Origin: JAVBWO01 sp036677375
GTDB lineage: Bacteria; Bacillota; Dehalobacteriia; UBA4068; UBA4997
Assembly: GCA_036677375.1 (NCBI GenBank)
Contig: JAVBWO010000022.1
Coordinates: forward strand, 71,565 to 135,564
DNA: 64,000 nt
Direction: 5' to 3'
The position numbers and the translations under genes were made by a program. The notes under the pieces were generated by a model. That model worked only from the letters and a program-made list of their open reading frames with translations. It did no database searches and was not told the origin of the DNA. Shown here piece by piece: positions 17,581 through 26,805 of this stretch (its first letter is position 1; each line of letters opens with the position of its first letter).

Positions 17581-18777
17581 TCAACGATAAATCTGATTTT
17601 GATAGGAAATACAATTGCGGCCGTTGGTTTTTGCTTGATAGAGCGCATCATCCGCTTCGGCAAACAATTCTCTAAAGCTTTTGCATCCGCCGGCGGGCAG
17701 GGATGCGATGCCCATGCTTATGGTGACGGTGTTGGCTACGGAACAGCTGGCGGCAATACCGATCTCTTCAATACCACGACGAATCTTTTGGGCCAAAGTC
17801 AGAATGTCTTCCTTTGGCATTTCCCCCAGCATGATAAGAAATTCTTCGCCGCCGTAGCGGGAAATGATATTGGTGGCATTTTTCAGGGTCTCCTGCAAGA
17901 AGTTGGACACATTTTGTAAGCAAAGATCACCCTGTTCATGACCGAAGGTATCGTTATAGAGCTTGAACAGGTCGATATCCAGGATCATCAGGACAACGCC
18001 GTTTTCGGTCTGGATATTTTTATTTAGAAGCTTGGTAATCCTCTTGTCGGCGCCTCTGCGATTCAAAAGATTAGTCAAAGCGTCGGTTTCCGCCAACTGC
18101 GCCAGTTTTCGGTTGGAGAGCTCCAGCTTTTTTTGAGAGAGAAAAGAAGAAAAAAAGGTGCAGTAGAAATTCTGGGAAAATATGACGGTGGCAATTCCCA
18201 TTATAATTGCCTGCTGGATCAGGTATACCGGTAGACCCAGACGTATGATGGCAATACAGACCACCGTTACGGCATAAAAGCTGACGGCAATGATTTCTTG
18301 CATTTTAGCGATAGGTACGATGGCTAAAACGATGAGAAGGATCACAAAGTTAAAAAGGGTTCCGCATTCCAGCAAATCCAGGATTGCAAAGAAAAGTACG
18401 CCGGTGCTAAACAGCCACCAGAAGCTATGATATATAAAAGAAAGGAATAATAAATTTTTTTCATTTGGAGTGAATGCAAAGTTGATAAGGACTAAGTATA
18501 CGATAGCCAAAAACAAAAGGAAATAATTACCGTATATATAAAGTGGTTGAAAGCTGGCATGAGTAAGACTGAGAGTATCTACAATCATATTGGAGATCTC
18601 GATCACCAGCAGAAAAATAAGAAGAGGAACCATCCTCTTCATGTTGATCAATGTCAGCTTTTTGAGGAAATCTGCTTGTATATCGGCTGCCAGGCCGGCA
18701 CGTTCTTTTTTCAGATTGCTAAAGGAATTTTTTTTGTTCAGGGTCAGTTCTGTTATGATATCTAAAATCACATTCAT
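17581..18777 (-). CDS. Membrane-bound GGDEF domain protein (diguanylate cyclase)
   Basis: The 398-residue product starts at ATG 18777. Residues 45-215 contain about six hydrophobic helices. A short coiled linker (KKLELSNRKLAQLAETDALTNLLNRR) leads to a GGDEF domain whose active-site loop reads RYGGEEF (GGEEF at 309-313), so it should be able to make cyclic di-GMP. The residues five positions before the loop (KNAT) do not form the RxxD inhibitory site, so product feedback through that site is unlikely. The helices may sense a membrane or small-molecule signal. No riboswitch or effector gene is beside it; it is a lone minus-strand gene. Confidence 0.92.
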   Translation of the reverse strand: MNVILDIITELTLNKKNSFSNLKKERAGLAADIQADFLKKLTLINMKRMVPLLIFLLVIEISNMIVDTLSLTHASFQPLYIYGNYFLLFLAIVYLVLINFAFTPNEKNLLFLSFIYHSFWWLFSTGVLFFAILDLLECGTLFNFVILLIVLAIVPIAKMQEIIAVSFYAVTVVCIAIIRLGLPVYLIQQAIIMGIATVIFSQNFYCTFFSSFLSQKKLELSNRKLAQLAETDALTNLLNRRGADKRITKLLNKNIQTENGVVLMILDIDLFKLYNDTFGHEQGDLCLQNVSNFLQETLKNATNIISRYGGEEFLIMLGEMPKEDILTLAQKIRRGIEEIGIAASCSVANTVTISMGIASLPAGGCKSFRELFAEADDALYQAKTNGRNCISYQNQIYR

Positions 18778-19490
18778 GCCGACACTCCCAATTCATTTAC
18801 TATTCCTATAAGACGTTTTTAAGGCGTTCTTTTTATGTGAAAAATAAGAAAATGCCTGCGTTAATTATTATATCATATTTAAAATAAAACAAAGAGAAAA
18901 TTCACCGGTTTGTTACATTATCGACAAAATTAGACAAATTATTACATATTAAATTATGAAATTCATTAAAAAAAGAACTCTATTTGATTTTTCTAGAAGC
19001 TGTAGTAATAGACGGAAAATAATATAAAAAATAAGCAAAATTAAGCAATGGCAAAAATAGAGAAGAGAAAAAAGAAAAATGAAATATCCAAGCAGAACAA
19101 TACAATAAAGAAAAAACCTAAGACATCGAGCATTAAGCGGGAAAAGACGGCAATATTAAGCAGGGGAACTAGCAGGCTGGCTTGTCTGAGAAGCTTGGAA
19201 TAATCCCAGAATCTGTGTAAACTCAGTTTGGTATAAAAAGAGCGAATATTGGTAAAGAGCGAATCATCTGTCCGGGAAGCTTCTGTTATTTAGTTAGCAT
19301 TTAGTTAATATTAGTGAACGATGGTAAATGCCGCCATATTTTGCAAAGGGTTTTTTCATGAATCGGCATGGCATCCTATTTTTATCATACTATCATCCTA
19401 TCGCCTATCATCTCGTCATAAAGTGAAATTTGCGGGTTCTATAGATAGAACAAAGACGACTCCATGCTTGAAGTTTTGGTAAACCGTATT
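18778..19490. other. AT-rich intergenic region, no supported gene
   Basis: This 713-nt gap holds the promoter side of the GGDEF gene and the 3' side of tex. A lysine-rich 51-codon frame at 19048-19203 has no ribosome binding site and looks like compositional noise. I see no clear structured RNA. Confidence 0.5.
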
Positions 19491-21671
19491 TTAGCGTTGC
19501 GGGGAAACGGTTTTTTTTTCTTCTTTTTGGATTTTCATGGTAAGCGAAATACGTTTTTTGGCCACATCCACCGAAAGCACTTGTACCTCCACAAGGTCAC
19601 CTACCTTCAATACCTCGGAGGGGTGGCGGATGAAGCGGTCAGTGATTTGGGAGATGTGAACGAGGCCGTCCTGGTGCACGCCGATATCCACAAAAACCCC
19701 AAAATCAATGACATTTCTGACTGTGCCGGTTAAAAGCATACCTGGTATAAGATCCTTGAGATCCATAATATCGGTGCGTAAAAGGGGAAGCGGCAGCTGA
19801 TCTCGCAGGTCGCGCCCTGGTTTCAGCAATTCCGTCACCATATCGCGCAAAGTTGGTACCCCAATACCGCAGGCAGCGGCAGTTTGCGCCTCGCCCAGCT
19901 TCTGAATGCGCTGTGGCAGATCATGGATGGCTTGTGCAGCTACATCCTGGAGGGTATAGCCAAAAAGCTCCAAAAGTTTTTGGGCAGCTTCGTAGGATTC
20001 CGGATGGACGGCAGTATTATCCAAAATATTTTTACCGTGGGGGATGCGCAGGAAGCCAGCGCATTGCTCATAAGCCTTAGGCCCCAGGCGGGGCACTTTT
20101 TTTAGTTGAGCGCGGTGGGTAAAGCTGCCGTTTTCGTCCCGGTAGACGGTAATATTTTTGGCGATGGCGGCATTCAAGCCGGCAATATAGGTGAGCAGGG
20201 AGGCGGAAGCGGTATTCAAGTCTACCCCGACACTGTTGACACAGCTTTCTACCACGCCGCTTAAAGTGCTGTCCAGACGCGCCGGCGGCATATCATGCTG
20301 ATATTGTCCGACACCGATGGATTTGGGGTCGATCTTGACCAGTTCCGCCAGCGGGTCTTGCAGGCGGTGTGCAATGGAGATGGCGCTGCGGACGGTAACG
20401 TCCAGATCGGGGAATTCCTGCGCGGCTAGTTTGGAAGCGGAGTAGACGGAAGCTCCCGCCTCGTTCACTACCATATAGGCAAGCTTGCGATCCAGGGAAC
20501 GGAGCAGTCCGGCAACGAAGATCTCCGATTCCTTGGAAGCCGTACCATTGCCGATAGAAATAAGCTCTACCCGGTATTTATGAATAAGGTTCTTAAGAAT
20601 CTCTGCGGCTTCCTCTGTTTTATTCTGGGGCGGTGTAGGGTAGACGACCGTATGAACCAGAAGCTTGCCGGTCTCGTCCACCACTGCGATCTTGCAGCCG
20701 GTGCGGTATGCGGGGTCTAAGCCTAAGACAACTTTGCCTTTCACCGGCGGTTGGAGCAACAGAGGCTTTAAGTTCATACCGAACATGGCGATGGCTTGCT
20801 CAGAGGCCTTTTCCGTCAGTTCGTTCCGTACTTCCCGCTGAATGGAAGGCTCGATCAGACGTTTCCAGGCATCCGCTGCCGCTTCTTCGACACAGACGGT
20901 GGTAATGCTGCCGGGGCGGACAAAAGTGGCACGTAGTTTGGCAAGAACCGTCTCGGGATTGATTTGGATATCGGCTTTTAGAAATTCCTCCCGCTCTCCC
21001 CGGTTAATGGCGAGGATACGGTGGCTGGGAAGCTTGCGCACGGGTTCCTGGTAATCATAATACATGCTGTAGACGGAATCCTCTGCTTTGGCTGCTTTGA
21101 CGGTCATAATACCTTCCCTGTACAGTAGGGTGCGGAGATCCTTGCGACAGGCGGCATCGTCTGAGATCTGCTCAGCGATGATATCTTTCGCTCCGGCAAT
21201 GGCTTCCTCCCAATTGTTTACTTGCTTTATGGCATCCAGAAAAGGCAGGGCTAGTTCTGCCAGATTGCCTGATTTGATATCCTGTGCCAATAAGAGGACA
21301 GCCAAAGGGGCAAGCCCTTTTTCTTGGGCAATGGTGGCCCTGGTACGACGTTTGGGGCGGTAGGGACGGTAGAGATCCTCCACCTCGGTTATCGTGACAG
21401 CGGCATCAATGGCAATGGAGAGCTCTTCTGTCAGCTTATCCTGCGAAGCGATGTTTTCCAAGACTTCGTTTTTTCGCTTTTCTAAATTTCTTAGGTATTG
21501 CAGGCGGTCAGAAAATTCCCGGAGCACCTGGTCGTCGCAGGAACCGGTCATTTCCTTTCTGTAACGGGCGATAAATGGGATAGTATTGCCATCGTCAATG
21601 AGAGAAATCATATTTTCGGCATAATGAGGATTTAAATTGAATTCTTTAATCAGCAGCGCGGAAATATTCAT
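19491..21671 (-). CDS. tex: Tex family RNA-binding transcription accessory protein
   Basis: The 726-residue length and architecture match Tex throughout: the N-terminal helical region (TIPFIARYRKEMTG, LEKRKNEVLENI, DLYRPYRPKRRTRA), and the YqgF/RuvX-like nuclease-fold core (GLDPAYRTGCKIAVVD, ISIGNGTASKESE, VNEAGASVYSAS). The helix-hairpin-helix segment follows (VGVDLNTAS, GPKAYEQCAGFLRI). A C-terminal S1 RNA-binding domain lies at about 645-715 (GTVRNVIDFGVFVDIGVHQDGLVHIS). ATG 21671 follows AGGAGG by 4 nt. Tex binds nucleic acid and affects transcription and toxin or stress gene expression; its exact role is not settled. Confidence 0.95.
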   Translation of the reverse strand: MNISALLIKEFNLNPHYAENMISLIDDGNTIPFIARYRKEMTGSCDDQVLREFSDRLQYLRNLEKRKNEVLENIASQDKLTEELSIAIDAAVTITEVEDLYRPYRPKRRTRATIAQEKGLAPLAVLLLAQDIKSGNLAELALPFLDAIKQVNNWEEAIAGAKDIIAEQISDDAACRKDLRTLLYREGIMTVKAAKAEDSVYSMYYDYQEPVRKLPSHRILAINRGEREEFLKADIQINPETVLAKLRATFVRPGSITTVCVEEAAADAWKRLIEPSIQREVRNELTEKASEQAIAMFGMNLKPLLLQPPVKGKVVLGLDPAYRTGCKIAVVDETGKLLVHTVVYPTPPQNKTEEAAEILKNLIHKYRVELISIGNGTASKESEIFVAGLLRSLDRKLAYMVVNEAGASVYSASKLAAQEFPDLDVTVRSAISIAHRLQDPLAELVKIDPKSIGVGQYQHDMPPARLDSTLSGVVESCVNSVGVDLNTASASLLTYIAGLNAAIAKNITVYRDENGSFTHRAQLKKVPRLGPKAYEQCAGFLRIPHGKNILDNTAVHPESYEAAQKLLELFGYTLQDVAAQAIHDLPQRIQKLGEAQTAAACGIGVPTLRDMVTELLKPGRDLRDQLPLPLLRTDIMDLKDLIPGMLLTGTVRNVIDFGVFVDIGVHQDGLVHISQITDRFIRHPSEVLKVGDLVEVQVLSVDVAKKRISLTMKIQKEEKKTVSPQR

Positions 21672-21955
21672 AGCTCCTCCTGGGATTTTTTATTTTTCCA
21701 TTTTAACTGAGGTTGGTGATATAGACATTAGTTTACTCGATATGCGCAATAAAGTAAATCGCCGGACTGAAAAATCGTTATCGCAATTGGCAAGGAGTAA
21801 AAAATTTTTTGAATAAAAATTCTTTATTTAAAATACGGTGTTTGTATTGATGCTCATAAAAGCTCTTTTATACTTATATCATGCAGAAGATTCTTATAAT
21901 ATAAAAAATTTTAGCTCTTTTATTCGGCAGGATATTGTTAAAAAAAATAGAATCA

Positions 21956-21984
21956 TTCTTGTAATTAACTTATTAGCGTATAAT
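21956..21984 (+). promoter_or_regulatory. Promoter-like sequence upstream of the orphan terminator
   Basis: TTCTTG (21956-21961) and a perfect TATAAT (21979-21984) are separated by 17 nt. The -35 box is weak. Transcription would begin near 21991 and meet the terminator at 22167. Confidence 0.4.
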
Positions 21985-21990
21985 ATATTT

Positions 21991-22167
21991 GACAGTTCAA
22001 ATTCATAAAGTCCAGCCGTGAGAAAAAAGAATCATTTTCCCAGAGAGTTTTTCGCAAGGAAATTGGAATAAAATGACGTTTGAGTAGCGCGTATGAAAAG
22101 TTCGTTTTGGGAGATCATTGATGCAAGTGCCGGGCTGAAACATTAAAGTTACAGCCCGGCCTTTTTT
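21991..22167 (+). ncRNA. Candidate small RNA of about 175 nt
   Basis: A TATAAT box lies upstream and a strong intrinsic terminator forms the end, with no credible protein frame between. I could not match the interior to 6S, SRP, tmRNA, RNase P or a known riboswitch by eye. It might instead be a terminated leader for the V-ATPase operon, but that operon has its own promoter-like sequence downstream. Confidence 0.3.
22129..22167 (+). terminator. Intrinsic terminator in the tex-ntp intergenic region
   Basis: GCCGGGCTG (22129-22137) pairs with CAGCCCGGC (22152-22160) and is followed by CTTTTTT. No annotated plus-strand gene precedes it for more than 3 kb, so it implies an unannotated transcript. 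Confidence 0.85.
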
Positions 22168-22271
22168 CAGCAATTTATTCTATAGGCCATCCTATTTTTC
22201 CCATTTGGCCTGTTCATATAATAATAAAAAAACAATATCTTTGCAATTTTTAACCTGATGCCGATAACGGG

Positions 22272-22299
22272 TTGCATTTCCTGGTGGACATGATAAAAT
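22272..22299 (+). promoter_or_regulatory. Likely promoter of the V-ATPase operon
   Basis: TTGCAT (22272-22277) and TAAAAT (22294-22299) are 16 nt apart, and a TG one base before the -10 box makes an extended -10. The leader to the first start would be about 110 nt. Confidence 0.45.
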
Positions 22300-22416
22300 T
22301 TAAAAATGTCGAATATTTTGATTATTTAGCAATTTGGGAGATGTAACTTTTCTGTTCTTCTTTGGTATTACAACGCATAGCAACAAATAAAAACGCAAAC
22401 GAAGGTGGTGAGAAAA

Positions 22417-22731
22417 ATGTCGCTGGAAGCAATTAAAACAGTAACGGCTGCGGAGAAAAATGCGGAACGGGTCCGGTGCGAGGCGCAAGTTCAGGCAAAA
22501 CAAATGGTCACTGAAGCGGAAAATCTCGGAAAGCAAGATTTAGCTCTGGCTAAGGCAAGAGCCGAAGAGGCTATTGCATCAATCGACCGTGACGTTTCGG
22601 CAAAGTCGGCTGTGGCGGCAGAGGAGATTGCACAAAACACTGATGCGGCATGTCAGAAATTAAGGCAGGAAGCCAAAAGCAAAATGGATGAAGCCGTAGC
22701 AATTATTATCGGAAGGATCGTGAATGGCTAA
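22417..22731 (+). CDS. ntpF: V-type ATP synthase subunit G/H (peripheral stalk)
   Basis: ATG 22417 follows AAGGTGGTGAG by a good distance; an upstream in-frame GTG lies within that site. The 104-residue product is one long charged helix rich in Ala, Glu, Gln and Lys (VTAAEKNAERVRCEAQVQAKQM), as expected for the stalk coiled coil that pairs with subunit E. It is the first gene of the operon. Its stop overlaps the next start by one base (TAATG), so translation is coupled to subunit I. Confidence 0.85.
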   Translation: MSLEAIKTVTAAEKNAERVRCEAQVQAKQMVTEAENLGKQDLALAKARAEEAIASIDRDVSAKSAVAAEEIAQNTDAACQKLRQEAKSKMDEAVAIIIGRIVNG

Positions 22732-24686
22732 TGGCAATTGTCAAAATGAAACGCTTGCGCCTCATCGCTCCCTCTAAGGTGAAACGCAAACTGTTGCGGG
22801 ATCTGACCCGCTATGGTTGCGTGGAGATCGAAAGCGGCGAGAAGCTGCTTTCCGACTCTCATTGGGCGGAGCTATTGCGGCGTGTCGAAGAGGAACCGCG
22901 AGGGGTTGCCTCCAAGCTTTCTGAAATTACCACCTCTCTGACGATCCTTAGCCGGTATACCCATGAAAAAGCGCCCTTTTTGGCGCCGAGACGCAGGATT
23001 TCAGAAAGTGACCTTTACAGCGAGGAAAAAATACGGCAAGCACTTGCCGTTGCTGAACAAATCAATGGTTTTGCCAAAGAGATCGCTGCTCTTCATAGCG
23101 AGGAGGGACGGCTTTCCGCCAAGAAGCTTTCGCTTGCTCCTTGGGCGGCTTTGGATGTGCCCTTGGATTTTCATACCGGAAGTACCTTTTCTTTTCTTAT
23201 GGGAGTATGCCCTGCAACAGTGTCCTTTGAAGAGCTGCAAGGCAGCTTGGCGGAGATCCAAGAGTGTCAATTAAGTCTCATCGGTTCCGATCGGGAACAG
23301 CATTATGTGACACTTTTATGCCATGCTTCCCAAGAAGAGAAAGTGCTGGAAATAATTAAGACCAAAGGTTTTTCCAGAGTGATCTTCAAGGATGTGCAAG
23401 GCACTGCGGCGGAAAACATAAAGACGATTGAAACCCGCATTGATGCGCTGGACAAAGAGCGGGAAGCTTTGATCCAATCCATCGTCGCGCTGAAGGATGC
23501 CAAGACTTCTTTAGAAGAGACTTTAGACGCATTGTCTCTGGAAAATACCAGGGAGAATCTGATCGGAGCTTTGACGGAAACCCAAAAAACTACCTATATT
23601 GAGGGATGGGCGCCAAAGGATGCGGAAAAGATTGTTACAAAGGTGTTGGAGCAAAACGGCTGCGCCTATGAATTTGACGAGCCGGGCGAGGAAGAAGCAC
23701 CGCCGGTTTCTACCAAAAACAATCGTTTTGTAGAGCCATTTGGTATGATTACAGAATTGTATGCTTTGCCTACTTATAAAAGCGGCTTAGACCCTAACCC
23801 TTTTATGGCACCCTTTTTCTTTACCTTTTTTGGATTGATGCTGGGGGATTTCTTTTACGGGTTGATTCTTTTCCTCCTCGGTTTTATTGCTTTGAAGAAG
23901 GCCCGTCCGGTGGGCGGCATGAAAAATATGATGAAGATCGCCATGTTCTGCGGCATCTCCACCATGATCTGGGGAATTCTCTTCGGCAGTTATTTTGGCA
24001 ATATGATCCCAACCGTTTCCCAGATGATCACCGGAACCGCCTATACGCCGAAGCCCCTCTTATTTGATCCCTTGGCAGACCCCATGACGCTTTTTATGAT
24101 CGCACTGGCTTTCGGCTTTATCCAGATCTTCGTGGGGATGGGCTTAAACGGCTATATGCTGATTCGGGACGGACACCTTTTTGACGCCATCTGTGATGTG
24201 GGCTTCTGGTATTTGATTTTAGGCGGCGCCGTTCTGACTTTATTGGTTTCCCGGCAAGCGGGATTGATTTGCATGGCGGTTGGCGCCATAGGCGTGATTT
24301 GCACCGGCGGCCGGAGCAAAAAAGGTTTCGTAAGCAAGATCTTCGGCGGTTTAGGTTCCCTTTACGGGGTTACAAGTTATTTGGCAGATATTTTGTCTTA
24401 TTCCCGTTTGTTGGCCTTAAGTCTTGCAACCGCCGTAATTGCCCAGGTCATGAACACCATGGGTGCTTTAGGCGGCAACAGTTGGATCGGCTGGATCCTA
24501 TTTTTAGTCGTTTTCCTGATCGGGCATGCTTTCAACATTGCTATTAACCTTTTAGGGACTTTTGTCCATACCAGCCGTCTGCAGTATATCGAGTTCTTCG
24601 GCAAATTCTACCAGCCGGGGGGCAGGCCTTTTAACCCCCTCTACTACAAAACAAAATATGTTGAAGTGATTAAGGAGGAAAATTGA
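22731..24686 (+). CDS. ntpI: V-type ATP synthase subunit I (membrane stator, a-subunit)
   Basis: The 651-residue product has an N-terminal cytoplasmic half with coiled-coil arms (about 1-330: KMKRLRLIAPSKVKRKLLRDL, ETRIDALDKEREALIQSI). The membrane half starts at FGMITELYALPTYKSGLDPNPFMAPFF. Signature segments GLMLGDFFYGLILF and ISTMIWGILFGSYFGN, and the late SYSRLLALSLATAVIAQVMN with the key arginine, place it in the V-ATPase 116-kDa/I family. It forms the ion half-channels next to the K ring. It ends 2 nt before the proteolipid gene. Confidence 0.95.
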   Translation: MAIVKMKRLRLIAPSKVKRKLLRDLTRYGCVEIESGEKLLSDSHWAELLRRVEEEPRGVASKLSEITTSLTILSRYTHEKAPFLAPRRRISESDLYSEEKIRQALAVAEQINGFAKEIAALHSEEGRLSAKKLSLAPWAALDVPLDFHTGSTFSFLMGVCPATVSFEELQGSLAEIQECQLSLIGSDREQHYVTLLCHASQEEKVLEIIKTKGFSRVIFKDVQGTAAENIKTIETRIDALDKEREALIQSIVALKDAKTSLEETLDALSLENTRENLIGALTETQKTTYIEGWAPKDAEKIVTKVLEQNGCAYEFDEPGEEEAPPVSTKNNRFVEPFGMITELYALPTYKSGLDPNPFMAPFFFTFFGLMLGDFFYGLILFLLGFIALKKARPVGGMKNMMKIAMFCGISTMIWGILFGSYFGNMIPTVSQMITGTAYTPKPLLFDPLADPMTLFMIALAFGFIQIFVGMGLNGYMLIRDGHLFDAICDVGFWYLILGGAVLTLLVSRQAGLICMAVGAIGVICTGGRSKKGFVSKIFGGLGSLYGVTSYLADILSYSRLLALSLATAVIAQVMNTMGALGGNSWIGWILFLVVFLIGHAFNIAINLLGTFVHTSRLQYIEFFGKFYQPGGRPFNPLYYKTKYVEVIKEEN

Positions 24687-24687
24687 T

Positions 24688-25179
24688 ATGGAATGGATTA
24701 ATATGCTGTTTAACGGAACGAGTCTTGCAATTTTGGGTGCAGCGCTTGCCATTGGTATGGGTTGCGCCGGTTCTGCCAAAGGTGTAGGGATCGCAGGGGA
24801 AGCAGCCGCCGGTGTTTTGACGGAAGATCCCGGCAAATTTGGTCAAACTTTGCTTTTACAGGCATTACCCGGTACCCAAGGGATTTATGGCATGATCATT
24901 GCTTTTCTTATTATGATTAAGATCGGACTGATTGGTGGAAATCCTATCCAATTGACAACCCCGCAAGGGTTTGCTTTCCTTTTTGCCGCTCTGCCCATTG
25001 CCATTGCCGGTTATGTCTCCGGTATTGCCCAAGGCCGTGCTTCCGCCGCTTCTATCGGTATCATTGCCAAACGTCCGGAAGAACTTGGGAAAGCCATGAT
25101 GTATCCCGCTATTGTTGAAACTTACGCAGTTTTAGCTTTATTGATTTCCTTCTTGATGTGGCTTGGGATTCCCGTATAA
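24688..25179 (+). CDS. ntpK: V-type ATP synthase subunit K (proteolipid ring), Na+-type ligand set
   Basis: The 163-residue product is a four-helix proteolipid from fusion of two hairpins. Only the second carries the ion-binding carboxylate (E144 in IVETYAV); the matching position in the first hairpin is glycine. The side-chain ligands known for Na+ in Enterococcus hirae NtpK are present: LPGTQG (T63, Q64), GIAQGR (Q115) and E144. This suggests Na+ rather than H+ as coupling ion (inference from motif). AGGAGG-like sequence precedes the start. Confidence 0.95.
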   Translation: MEWINMLFNGTSLAILGAALAIGMGCAGSAKGVGIAGEAAAGVLTEDPGKFGQTLLLQALPGTQGIYGMIIAFLIMIKIGLIGGNPIQLTTPQGFAFLFAALPIAIAGYVSGIAQGRASAASIGIIAKRPEELGKAMMYPAIVETYAVLALLISFLMWLGIPV

Positions 25180-25188
25180 GGAGCGTTT

Positions 25189-25779
25189 ATGATGAATGGC
25201 ATTGATAAAATCACCGACCAGATCACTTCCGATGCGCAAAATGAGGCAAATGCCATTTTAGCGCAGGCAAAAGAGTCGGAGCAGCGTATTCTGGCCGATT
25301 ATCATGATCTGGCAGATAAAACGGCTTCTCAAATGCTGGAAGCTGCGCAAAAACGGGCGGTAGAGCGGGAAGCCCGTATGCGGTCCGTGGCGGAGCTGGA
25401 AGGAAGGAAAAAGATCCTAGGCGTTAAACAAGAGCTGATCGACCAGACCTTTGATAAAGCGTTAGCTGCCCTTTTGGCATTACCGGAAGCGGAATATGAA
25501 AAGCTCCTTGGCGATTTGGTGGCAAAAGCCTCTGAAACAGGCAAAGAAGAGCTGATTTTTTCCCGCAAAGACCGGGAAAAATATGGTGCTGCCGTTGTCG
25601 CCGCCGTCAACAAAGAATTGGATGGCACGGAGCTGACCTTGTCCCAGGAGACCCGCGAGATTGAAGGCGGTGTTATTTTGAAAAACGGTCAAATTGAGAT
25701 CAACTGCGCTCTGGAAACCCAGGTGCGTATGTTAAAAGACCAGCTGGCGCTGGAAATAGCCCAGGTGCTTTTTGCATAA
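25189..25779 (+). CDS. ntpE: V-type ATP synthase subunit E (peripheral stalk)
   Basis: Two ATGs (25189, 25192) follow AAGGAG; either could start the 196-residue product. The N-terminal 80 residues are a charged helix (ITDQITSDAQNEANAILAQAKES). The C-terminal half is the globular alpha/beta head (ETREIEGGVILKNGQIEINCALETQVR) that caps the A/B ring. The GGVIL...G.IEIN motif is diagnostic of subunit E. It pairs with the G/H subunit at 22417 to make the stator stalks. Confidence 0.93.
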   Translation: MMNGIDKITDQITSDAQNEANAILAQAKESEQRILADYHDLADKTASQMLEAAQKRAVEREARMRSVAELEGRKKILGVKQELIDQTFDKALAALLALPEAEYEKLLGDLVAKASETGKEELIFSRKDREKYGAAVVAAVNKELDGTELTLSQETREIEGGVILKNGQIEINCALETQVRMLKDQLALEIAQVLFA

Positions 25780-25803
25780 TTCACCAAAAAAGGAGTGCGG
25801 GCA

Positions 25804-26805
25804 ATGAAAAAAGCCATTAAGGATACGGATTACCTCTATGCCAGCGCCCGCTTGCGTTCCTTGGAACGGGGGCTCTTGAGTCGAGAGCGTATGGAGCGTA
25901 TGTGTGACGCCAAATCTATCGAAGACGCCGCCAAAGTCCTGTCCGAGTGCAATTACGGTGATTTTTCTCCGAGTAGTCTGGCCGATGTGGAATCAGTACT
26001 GGCCCGGGAGAGAAACGCTTCTTTCGAACTAGTCGGTTCGATGGCGCCGGACAAAAAATTGGTGGACGTTTTCAGAGTCAAGTATGATTACCATAATTTA
26101 AAGACCATTCTAAAAGGAGAACAGGCAGGGGAAGCGTATTCATTTCTCTTGATTCCCTGCGGCACCGTGCCGGTGAGCCTTCTTACCGAGATGATGCGGG
26201 AAGTATCCTATGGGGGAATGTCCAAGGTCATGCACCGGGCTGTGGAAGAAGCCAAGGATGTGTTGGGACGCACCAGCGATCCTCAGTTATCCGATTTTAT
26301 TTTAGACCGGGCCTGCTATGAAGAAATGCTTTCTTTGGCTACCGCTACCGGGAGCCAGTTCCTTTCCGGTTATGTAAAGCTCTTGGTTGACGCGGTGAAC
26401 CTGCGTTCCGCCATTCGGATCAAACGGATGGGAAAAAGTTTTGATTTTCTGCGTTCTTGCCTGATCCCGGGGGGTAACGTTGACATTGCGCGTCTGTCGG
26501 TTGATCTGACCCCGGATTTAGTGGAATCCATTTATCATTCGGGTCCTTTGGCCGTCGCTGCTGTTGCGGGAGCCGCCGCTTTGCGGGGAGAGGCAAGCCT
26601 TGCCAATGTAGATCTCAAGTGTGACGATGCCGTGACCGCCTATCTGAAAGGAGCGAAATACGTTGCTTTTGGAGAGCAGTCCCTGGTGGCTTACCTGGCC
26701 GCTAAAGAGAGTGAATTCACCGCCGTGCGGACCATTATGGCAGGACGTTTCGCCGGTTTGGCTCCTGAGATGATCAGAGAAAGGTTGAGGGAAGCCTATG
26801 TTTAA
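25804..26805 (+). CDS. ntpC: V-type ATP synthase subunit C (rotor-axle socket)
   Basis: ATG 25804 is preferred, 8 nt after AAGGAG; the GTG at 25795 lies inside that site. The 333-residue helical product shows the archaeal/bacterial subunit C/AC39 pattern: DTDYLYASARLRSLE at the start, DVFRVKYDYHNLKTILKG, and VNLRSAIRIKRMGK. It links the central stalk (D and F) to the K ring. Its end overlaps the next gene by 8 nt. Confidence 0.93.
   Translation: MKKAIKDTDYLYASARLRSLERGLLSRERMERMCDAKSIEDAAKVLSECNYGDFSPSSLADVESVLARERNASFELVGSMAPDKKLVDVFRVKYDYHNLKTILKGEQAGEAYSFLLIPCGTVPVSLLTEMMREVSYGGMSKVMHRAVEEAKDVLGRTSDPQLSDFILDRACYEEMLSLATATGSQFLSGYVKLLVDAVNLRSAIRIKRMGKSFDFLRSCLIPGGNVDIARLSVDLTPDLVESIYHSGPLAVAAVAGAAALRGEASLANVDLKCDDAVTAYLKGAKYVAFGEQSLVAYLAAKESEFTAVRTIMAGRFAGLAPEMIRERLREAYV

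Larger units (their letters stand above)
21672..22416. other. Large intergenic region with a possible small RNA and the V-ATPase promoter
   Basis: This 745-nt region separates divergent tex and the V-ATPase operon. It holds a promoter-like sequence at 21956-21984, a strong plus-strand terminator at 22129-22167, and the likely operon promoter at 22272-22299, each listed separately. No protein gene is supported. Confidence 0.6.

Noticed and set aside
19048..19203. 51-codon lysine-rich open frame
   Set aside because: No ribosome binding site, extreme Lys/Asn/Ile bias matching the AT-rich DNA, and no recognisable motif.
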